Shown here: positions 1 to 4,566 of the stretch, piece by piece | How positions within the stretch are numbered: position 1 is the first letter of the stretch | Layout: each line of letters starts with the position of its first letter | Origin: Acidobacteriota bacterium | GTDB taxonomy: Bacteria > Acidobacteriota > Vicinamibacteria > Vicinamibacterales > SCN-69-37 | Assembly: GCA_024653875.1 (NCBI GenBank) | Contig: JANLHE010000415.1 | Span: 1-6,004, forward strand | DNA length: 6,004 nt | Direction of reading: 5' to 3' | The notes under the pieces: generated by a model | Databases searched by the model: none | Told to the model about the DNA's origin: nothing | The model's input: only the letters and a program-made list of their open reading frames with translations | Made by a program: the position numbers and the translations under genes

Positions 1-774
1 CTCCTCTGGCAGCACCTGTTCTGGTTCCTGGCCCACCCGGAGGTCTACGTCCTGATCCTGCCGGCGTTCGGCATCGTGGCCGAGGTGATCACCGCGAGCA
101 CGGGCAAGCCGCTGTGGGGCTATCGCGGCATGGTGGGTGCGGCGCTGTTCATGGGCTTCATGTCGTTCCTGGTGTGGGCGCACCACATGTTCCTGACAGG
201 CATGGGACCCACCATGAGCGCGTTCTTTCAGGTGACGACCATGATCATCTCGGTGCCGTCGGTGATCATTCTGTCGTCGCTGGTGCTCTCGCTGCACGGC
301 GGGTCGATCCGTTTCACGGTGCCCGCGTTGTTTGCGATCGCGTTCCTGCCGATGTTCGGCCTCGGCGGCCTGACCGGACTGCCGCTGGGGCTGGCGGCGT
401 CGGACATTCCCCTGCACGACACGTACTACGTCATCGGCCACTTCCACTACATCGTGGCGCCCGGCACGCTGTTCGCGCTGTTCGCCGGGATCTACCACTG
501 GTTTCCACAAGTGACCGGCCGGCACCTTGGCGCGCGCCTCGGCCACCTGCACTTCTGGGGCTCGCTGGTGACGATGAACCTGATCTTCCTGCCGATGTTC
601 GCCCAGGGCCTCGCGGGATTGAATCGGCGCCTGTACGACGGCGGCCGGACGTACACGGCCAGCGCCGGTTTTCAATTCAGCTACGAGCTCCAGGCGTGGG
701 CGGCCGTGGCGCTGGGATTGGTGCAGATCTTCTTCATCGCGAACCTCATAAGAACCATGCGGAGACCCCGATGA
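1..774 (+). CDS. ctaD: Cytochrome c oxidase subunit I, C-terminal part (5' truncated by window edge)
   Basis: This is the catalytic subunit of a haem-copper oxidase (A-type motifs), reducing O2 to water in the cytoplasmic membrane. The reading frame is open from base 1, so the N-terminus, the D-channel and one haem a ligand lie outside; 257 residues are visible. Seen, numbering from the window edge: HPEVY at 12-16 (CuB His, Glu, cross-linked Tyr), AHHMF at 60-64 (two CuB His), HDTYYVIGHFHY at 139-150 (Mg-site His-Asp, haem a3 and haem a His), and Arg-Arg at 209-210 (haem propionate contacts). The usual PTGVKVF segment is replaced by PSVIILS at 86-92, so the K-channel lysine is Ile90. The spacing to bovine numbering is constant (offset 229), so this is not a misalignment. 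The hydrophobic helices run to the C-terminus, which ends RTMRRPR. The stop overlaps the subunit III start (ATGA, 771-774), indicating one operon. Family assignment is secure; the subfamily is inferred. Confidence 0.97.
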   Translation, partial: LLWQHLFWFLAHPEVYVLILPAFGIVAEVITASTGKPLWGYRGMVGAALFMGFMSFLVWAHHMFLTGMGPTMSAFFQVTTMIISVPSVIILSSLVLSLHGGSIRFTVPALFAIAFLPMFGLGGLTGLPLGLAASDIPLHDTYYVIGHFHYIVAPGTLFALFAGIYHWFPQVTGRHLGARLGHLHFWGSLVTMNLIFLPMFAQGLAGLNRRLYDGGRTYTASAGFQFSYELQAWAAVALGLVQIFFIANLIRTMRRPR

Positions 775-1337
775 TTCCCTACACCACCGAGGCGCGGCAG
801 GACACCGGGGTGTCCAACGTCACGCTCGGGTTCTGGCTGTTCATCGCGTCCGAGGTCATGTTGTTTGGCGCGCTGTTTTCATCGTACGCGCTGTTGCGCG
901 TGTCGGCAACGGAGTGGCCGTCCGGCAGGGACCTGTTGAGCCTCACGCTTGGCTCCGCAAACACAGCGCTGCTCATGCTGCTGACCGCCGTCGCCTGGCG
1001 CGCGGGCCGGGCGCGGCCGGCGGCAGCGCGCGGCCTGTTGGTGGTCGTCTCGGCCCTGGCGTTGGTGTTTCTCACCATCAAGGGACTCGAGTACTCGGGG
1101 AAGTGGCGGTCAGGCCAGGTGCCGGCCACCAGCACCTTCTTCGCGATGTACTACACGCTCACCGGTATCCACGCCCTCCACGTGCTGGGCGGGATCGTCG
1201 CCAACCTGTGGGTGACCGCCGGCGCAGCCTCGGCAGGTGATGCCCTGACCTCCGCCCGCCTCCGGGTGGTGAGCCACTACTGGGTGTTCGTGGACCTGGT
1301 GTGGCTCATGATCTTCGCCGGGATGTACCTGGCATGA
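771..1337 (+). CDS. ctaE: Cytochrome c oxidase subunit III (short five-helix form)
   Basis: This 188-residue membrane protein associates with subunit I and stabilises the oxidase; it binds no metal. The start ATG overlaps the subunit I stop as ATGA and has GGAG at 761-764, six bases upstream. Visible family motifs are the conserved Glu in ASEVMLFGALFSSYALLR (about 26-43), FLTIKGLEY (100-108), STFFAMYYTLTGIHALHVLGG (121-141, with the His pair) and SHYWVFVDLVWL (168-179). Five hydrophobic segments are visible, at about 17-41, 58-78, 87-104, 121-147 and 167-187. This matches the short bacterial form lacking the first two helices of the mitochondrial protein. The C-terminus overlaps the next start, again as ATGA (1334-1337), so translation is probably coupled along the operon. 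The same frame stays open upstream of 771, but that stretch is a shadow of subunit I. Confidence 0.95.
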   Translation: MIPYTTEARQDTGVSNVTLGFWLFIASEVMLFGALFSSYALLRVSATEWPSGRDLLSLTLGSANTALLMLLTAVAWRAGRARPAAARGLLVVVSALALVFLTIKGLEYSGKWRSGQVPATSTFFAMYYTLTGIHALHVLGGIVANLWVTAGAASAGDALTSARLRVVSHYWVFVDLVWLMIFAGMYLA

Positions 1338-1681
1338 ACCTCTCAACAAAAAGACGTCGGGTGTCTTTTCGTGCAATAAAGACGTCGGGTGTCTTTTCGC
1401 TTAAACGACTGGCAACGCTGAACTTAGGGTGCTGCCACGAGCGGAAGTCAGGCGAAAAGACACCCGACGTCTTTATTGCGACAACGGGGGTTGCTATTGC
1501 GCTGGCGACTAAGACCGCGCTCGCGTGTCCGGTCTGCTTCCGCGTGGAGGAAAGCGCGGCGACCGATGGGGTGGTGGCGGCGGTGCTGGTGCTGGTGGGC
1601 GTGACCACCGTGGTACTGGGCGCGTTTGCGCGATTCATCGTCGGGGTCGCGCGGCGGGAGAGGGGCCAATGCCGTCGCTAA
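1334..1681 (+). CDS. Small CPVCF-motif membrane protein, N-terminus interrupted in frame by a hairpin-repeat insertion
   Basis: A 115-residue frame lies between subunits III and II. ATG 1334 overlaps the subunit III stop (ATGA). The only other standard in-frame start before the conserved part is GTG 1361, inside a repeat. Residues 6-13, about 14-23 and 40-49 are translated from the three stem-loop repeats. Beyond them come a hydrophobic signal-like stretch ending TKTALA (residues 49-64), then CPVCF (65-69, two cysteines), an acidic linker, one strong membrane helix (about 79-105) and a basic tail ending RRERGQCRR. The end overlaps the subunit II start by 13 nt. Position and coupling argue that the product works with the oxidase. 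A CxxC pair next to a membrane anchor could suit copper or thiol handling during assembly, but that is inference. I have a loose memory of similar small CPVCF proteins beside acidobacterial cox genes and cannot confirm it. The insert may have damaged export; whether the protein is still made is unknown. Confidence 0.6.
   Translation: MNLSTKRRRVSFRAIKTSGVFSLKRLATLNLGCCHERKSGEKTPDVFIATTGVAIALATKTALACPVCFRVEESAATDGVVAAVLVLVGVTTVVLGAFARFIVGVARRERGQCRR
1349..1371 (+). repeat. Stem-loop repeat, copy 1 (direct)
   Basis: The arms AAAAGAC (1349-1355) and GTCTTTT (1363-1369) are perfect inverse complements around GTCGGGT. In RNA the stem extends by two G-U pairs to a CGG loop. The core GACGTCGGGTGTCTTTTCG is identical in copy 2; 22 bases from 1350 to 1371 match 1378-1399. 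Confidence 0.85.
1373..1400 (+). repeat. Stem-loop repeat, copy 2 (left arm of the 28-bp inverted repeat)
   Basis: The arms AAAGAC (1378-1383) and GTCTTT (1391-1396) surround the same 7-base loop as copy 1. The whole 28-base unit, which begins GCAATAAAG and ends TTTTCGC, is repeated perfectly in inverse orientation at 1452-1479. Confidence 0.88.
1452..1479 (-). repeat. Stem-loop repeat, copy 3 (right arm of the 28-bp inverted repeat)
   Basis: This is the exact reverse complement of 1373-1400. It has its own small hairpin (AAAGAC 1456-1461 and GTCTTT 1469-1474 around ACCCGAC) and can alternatively pair with copy 2 to form a 28-bp stem with a 51-nt loop in the operon mRNA. Confidence 0.88.
1656..1663 (+). 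promoter_or_regulatory. Ribosome binding site of subunit II
   Basis: The purine-rich GGGAGAGG ends five bases before ATG 1669. It lies inside the small upstream gene and decides the subunit II start, although the frame is open from further upstream (about 1525). Confidence 0.7.
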
Positions 1682-2466
1682 TCGAACGATGGCTGCCGCC
1701 GCAGGCGTCCGCTCACGCAGCGGAAATTGATCTGGTCCTGGTGCTGGTGCACTGGCTGATGCTGGCGCTGTTTGCCGGCTGGGCTGTGTACCTGACCTGG
1801 GTGTTGATTCGATTTCGCGCGCGCCGGGGTGACGCCGCGGCACCGCCGGCGCCAACCGGCGAACGGCAGGGGCCGAGAGGCCGGCCGGCGCTGTGGACGG
1901 AGATCGGCGTGGTGGTGGCGGAAGGCGCGCTGCTGGTGGCGATCGCCCTGCCGATCTGGTTCAGGCAGACCGTACCGCCGGCGGCACCCGATCCCTCGGC
2001 CGTGGCGGTGCGCGTGGTGGCGGAGCAGTTCGCCTGGAACATGCACTATCCCGGCGCGGACGGGCGCTTCGGGGAGACCAGCGCCGCGCTGATCTCCCCT
2101 GCCAATCCAGTCGGCCTGGATCGGTCGTCACCCAACGGCGCCGACGACCTGGTGACGCTCAACGACCTGCACCTGCCGATCAACCGGCCGGTGGTGATCC
2201 AGCTGTCGAGCAAGGACGTCATTCACAGCTTCGGCGTCGCGGCGATGCGGGTCAAGCAAGACGCCACGCCCGGCTTTCTGTCTCCCGTCTGGTTCACGCC
2301 CACACTGGCCGGGCGGTTCGACATCGCGTGCTCCCAGCTTTGTGGCCTCGGCCACTTCCGAATGAAGGCGGTCATCACCGTGGAGTCCGAGGCCGGGTTT
2401 CAGGCGTTCCTCGCGGCCGAGGCGGCCCTCCTCACGCCGGACCCGACGATCCGGCCCCCATCGTAG
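1669..2466 (+). CDS. ctaC: Cytochrome c oxidase subunit II, CuA-containing
   Basis: This 265-residue protein takes electrons from cytochrome c through the binuclear CuA centre and passes them to haem a of subunit I. Two membrane helices (about 22-46 and 76-98) anchor a periplasmic cupredoxin domain. The CuA ligands are seen as His186 in IHSFGVAAM and the block CSQLCGLGHFRM (221-232: Cys221, Cys225, His229, Met232). The middle residue of the CSE motif is Gln223 rather than the Glu that usually also contacts the Mg site. Aromatic residues in AEQFAWNMHYPG (118-129) match the electron-entry region. Glu78, at the head of helix two, aligns by spacing with the bovine K-channel entry Glu62; a second acidic residue, Glu85, lies inside that helix. 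No fused cytochrome c domain follows CuA. The start has a good ribosome site and overlaps the upstream small gene by 13 nt. The 3' end overlaps the opposing rhodanese gene by 35 nt. Confidence 0.95.
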   Translation: MPSLIERWLPPQASAHAAEIDLVLVLVHWLMLALFAGWAVYLTWVLIRFRARRGDAAAPPAPTGERQGPRGRPALWTEIGVVVAEGALLVAIALPIWFRQTVPPAAPDPSAVAVRVVAEQFAWNMHYPGADGRFGETSAALISPANPVGLDRSSPNGADDLVTLNDLHLPINRPVVIQLSSKDVIHSFGVAAMRVKQDATPGFLSPVWFTPTLAGRFDIACSQLCGLGHFRMKAVITVESEAGFQAFLAAEAALLTPDPTIRPPS

Positions 2467-2914
2467 GCGGGTCCTTCCGTTCGACCGGGCCGCCAAACTC
2501 CACCCACCGGCTGAACCCGCCCACCAGGGCCCGGGCTCTCACGCCGGCGCCGGTCAATCGGCCCGCTGCCGCAAGGCTTGAGCCTTCCGAGGGACACGAA
2601 CAGTACGTCACGACCAACCGGCCGTCAGCGGCCGTTCGCACCTCAGCCGCTCTCGCATCCAGGACGTAAAGCGGCACGTGCATCGCGCCGGCAATGTGGC
2701 CTGCCGCGAAGCTGTCGGCATCGCGCACATCCACGACGAGTACCTTCTTGGCGGCGTACAGCTGTTCGAAGTCCGCGAACGTGATCAGCAATGCCTCACG
2801 CGCCGGCTCCCGGCGGTCAAACTGCGCCAGCGCCGCCAGCGCCACCACGCCCCCGCCAATCAGCGCCAGGATCACCCACACCGCCGTGCCTATCCGTCTC
2901 ATGACCTTTCGCAT
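2432..2914 (-). CDS. Membrane-anchored rhodanese-like protein
   Basis: The 160-residue protein has a basic N-terminus (MRKVMRR), one long hydrophobic helix (about 8-31) and a rhodanese domain (about 42-142) predicted to face the periplasm. The domain shows VLVVDVRDADSFAAGHIAGAMHVPL (58-82), the usual aspartate-arginine and GHI elements, and an active-site loop after VVTY with Cys105-Ser-Cys107-Pro-Ser-Glu. Cys105 is the expected persulfide-forming residue; GGFSRW (132-137) is the usual C-terminal motif. Rhodaneses transfer sulfane sulfur or act in thiol redox chemistry; the substrate is unknown. The start at 2914 has a strong AAGGGGGA site. The frame remains open to 3163, but that extension lacks a comparable site and overlies the neighbouring dehydrogenase gene. 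The gene converges on subunit II and overlaps it by 35 nt, so it is not in the oxidase operon; any link with the oxidase is only by neighbourhood. Confidence 0.88.
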   Translation of the reverse strand: MRKVMRRIGTAVWVILALIGGGVVALAALAQFDRREPAREALLITFADFEQLYAAKKVLVVDVRDADSFAAGHIAGAMHVPLYVLDARAAEVRTAADGRLVVTYCSCPSEGSSLAAAGRLTGAGVRARALVGGFSRWVEFGGPVERKDPPTMGAGSSGPA

Positions 2915-2921
2915 TGTCTGT

Positions 2922-2929
2922 TCCCCCTT
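2922..2929 (-). promoter_or_regulatory. Strong Shine-Dalgarno of the rhodanese gene
   Basis: Read on the - strand this is AAGGGGGA, seven bases before the ATG at 2914. It fixes the rhodanese start well downstream of the longest open frame. Confidence 0.8.
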
Positions 2930-2934
2930 AGAAT
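2929..2934 (+). promoter_or_regulatory. Candidate -10 element (TAGAAT) of a leaderless dehydrogenase transcript
   Basis: TAGAAT matches five of six bases of TATAAT and ends six bases before GTG 2941 (nine before ATG 2944). No Shine-Dalgarno precedes either codon. The spacing would put the transcription start on or beside the start codon. No convincing -35 element is visible. Confidence 0.4.
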
Positions 2935-2940
2935 CAGTGG

Positions 2941-4566
2941 GTGATGGCGACCCACGTTGTCCGCGCGCGCGCTCCCAGGGGTGAGCCCCGGACCGATGGC
3001 GCACGCATCGATCAGGCGCCCGACGTGATTGCCGCCCACATCGAGGACGCGGCGCATTTCGCCGGCGGCCATGCCGACGGCGTAGCCCGCCCCCGCACCG
3101 AGCACGATGTGGCCCACGTCCTGACGCACGCGGCACGCGTGCTCCCGGTTGGCGCGCAGTCATCGCTCACCGGCGGAGCCACCCCCGACGGCGGCGTGGT
3201 GCTCTCCACCACGCGGCTTCTCTCGATTCAGGAATCGGGCCAGCAGCACTTCCGGGTCGGATCGGGCGTTCCGCTGACGGCATTGCAGGAACTGCTGCAT
3301 TCCAGCGGCCGCTGGTACGCACCTTCTCCCACCTATACCGGCGCGTTCGCCGGCGGCGTGGTCGCCACGAACGCCGCTGGAGCGGCGACGTTCAAGTACG
3401 GCACCACGCGTCAGTGGACCGACGGGCTCACGGTGGTGCTGGCGTGCGGGCACGTCATCGACATCGTGCGCGGCGAGGTGCGCGCGGATGGCGTCCATGG
3501 ATTTTCGCTGCACTGCGCCTGTGGCGAACGAACGATCCGGCCGGGCACGTACACGATGCCGGATGTACCCAAGTGTTCGGCCGGGTATTTCGCCGCGCCG
3601 GAGATGGATCTCATTGATCTGTTCGTTGGCGCGGAGGGCACGCTCGGGGTGGTGACGGAGGTGGTCTTCCGCGTCCTGCCGGAGCCGCCATCGGTGGCGT
3701 GGGGGATCGTGCCCGTGCGTTCCGAGTCTGCGGCCATCGCGCTCGTGGATGCCCTGCGGCGCGCGTCACAGGAGACGTGGCGCACCCGCGATCCGCGGGG
3801 CCTGGACGTGGCGGCCATCGAGCACGTGGACCGGCGGTGCCTTGAGTTCCTGCGCGAGGACGGCATCGACCGCAAGAACGACATCACCATTCCGCCCGAT
3901 GCGGACCTGGTGCTGCTGGTGCAGCTGGAACTACCGCGCGGAACCTCGCCCGATGCGGCTTTCCTGCAGGTCAGCGCAGCGTTGACCGAGGGCGCGCCTG
4001 ATACACCGCTGGTACGTTTCTGCCAGCTGCTGGCGAAGTACGAGGCCCTCGATGACACCGAGATGGCCTGGCCGGGGGACCGCCGCCGGGTGGAGCAGTT
4101 CCTGGCGTTCAGGGAATCCGCGCCGGCCGGCGTGAATCGGCGCGTGGGCGACGCCAAGCGCGACATCGATCCTCGTATCGAAAAAACGGCGGCGGACATG
4201 ATCGTGCCGTTTGCCCACTTCGGCGCGATGCTGGCCATCTATCGCGAGGGCTATCGCGCGCGTGGCCTCGACTACGCCATCTGGGGCCACATCTCCGACG
4301 GCAACGTCCACCCCAACGTCATCCCCCACTCGTACGAGGACATCGTGGCCGGTCGCGAAGCGATCCTTGCCTTCGGCCGCGAGGTCGCCAGGCTCGGCGG
4401 CAGCCCGCTGGCCGAACACGGCGTGGGCCGGTCCTCCGTCAAGCAGACCCTGCTGCACCAGCTCTACGGCGACCAGGGGCTGGCCGAGATGCGCGCAATC
4501 AAGGCCGTGCTGGATCCGAAAGCCATCCTGGCGCCAGGCGTGCTGTTTGCCTCCGAGCTCACTTGA
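2941..4566 (+). CDS. FAD-linked 2-hydroxyacid dehydrogenase/oxidase, GlcD/D-lactate dehydrogenase family
   Basis: The 541-residue flavoprotein has an N-terminal FAD-binding PCMH domain (about 45-250) and a C-terminal FAD-oxidase domain (about 260-538). Signatures seen are LPVGAQSSLTGGATPDGGVV (68-87), AFAGGVVATNAAGAATFKYG (135-154) and VGAEGTLGVVTEVVFRVLPEP (229-249) for FAD binding, and WGHISDGNVHPN (448-459), AEHGVGR (491-497) and LDPKAILAPG (524-533) for the C-terminal substrate/metal region. Family members oxidise D-lactate, glycolate or related 2-hydroxyacids, usually passing electrons to quinone or cytochrome. The exact substrate cannot be read from sequence. Four cysteines lie in or beside the second half of the FAD domain (169, 192, 194, 212); no iron-sulfur motif is present and no GlcF-like partner is in the window. 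GTG 2941 and ATG 2944 are both possible starts and neither has a ribosome site. Start codons of this gene and the divergent rhodanese are only 26 bp apart. The 3' end overlaps the next gene by 8 nt. Confidence 0.9.
   Translation: MMATHVVRARAPRGEPRTDGARIDQAPDVIAAHIEDAAHFAGGHADGVARPRTEHDVAHVLTHAARVLPVGAQSSLTGGATPDGGVVLSTTRLLSIQESGQQHFRVGSGVPLTALQELLHSSGRWYAPSPTYTGAFAGGVVATNAAGAATFKYGTTRQWTDGLTVVLACGHVIDIVRGEVRADGVHGFSLHCACGERTIRPGTYTMPDVPKCSAGYFAAPEMDLIDLFVGAEGTLGVVTEVVFRVLPEPPSVAWGIVPVRSESAAIALVDALRRASQETWRTRDPRGLDVAAIEHVDRRCLEFLREDGIDRKNDITIPPDADLVLLVQLELPRGTSPDAAFLQVSAALTEGAPDTPLVRFCQLLAKYEALDDTEMAWPGDRRRVEQFLAFRESAPAGVNRRVGDAKRDIDPRIEKTAADMIVPFAHFGAMLAIYREGYRARGLDYAIWGHISDGNVHPNVIPHSYEDIVAGREAILAFGREVARLGGSPLAEHGVGRSSVKQTLLHQLYGDQGLAEMRAIKAVLDPKAILAPGVLFASELT

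Larger units (their letters stand above)
1348..1481. mobile_element. REPIN-like insert: three stem-loop repeats flanked by CAAC
   Basis: This AT-richer patch interrupts otherwise high-GC coding sequence. It contains a direct pair of 22-bp repeats with a 28-bp period, followed by a third copy in inverse orientation. Copies two and three match over 28 of 28 bases as an inverted repeat (1373-1400 and 1452-1479), separated by 51 bp. CAAC occurs immediately before it (1344-1347) and just after it (1482-1485), as a 4-bp target duplication would. One CAAC plus the insert is 138 bp, exactly 46 codons. Two inverted REP elements around a short spacer is the REPIN layout mobilised by RAYT transposases in other bacteria. 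No transposase is in the window and no GTAG-type foot was seen, so the mechanism is inferred. Confidence 0.55.

Noticed and set aside
114..770. Longer subunit III with a 219-residue N-terminal extension
   Set aside because: The extension is the +2 shadow of subunit I; ATG 771 has a ribosome site and an ATGA overlap, and subunit III homology begins there.
1349..1371. Intrinsic terminator after subunit III
   Set aside because: The stem is AT-rich with only four T residues, which are part of the stem itself, and translation continues through it to a coupled downstream gene.
1348..1481. CRISPR array
   Set aside because: Only three short units, one inverted, with unequal spacing (6 bp and about 52 bp between units); no regular direct-repeat/spacer pattern and no cas genes.
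1525..1668. Earlier start for subunit II
   Set aside because: The upstream part is a Gly/Arg-rich shadow of the small CPVCF gene; ATG 1669 has GGGAGAGG and gives a normal subunit II N-terminus.
2915..3163. 83-residue N-terminal extension of the rhodanese
   Set aside because: It is an Arg-rich shadow of the dehydrogenase gene; ATG 2914 has a strong ribosome site and begins a normal membrane anchor.
3411..4238. 275-residue - strand frame opposite the dehydrogenase
   Set aside because: Ser/Arg/Thr-rich shadow; the + strand carries all the FAD-oxidase motifs.
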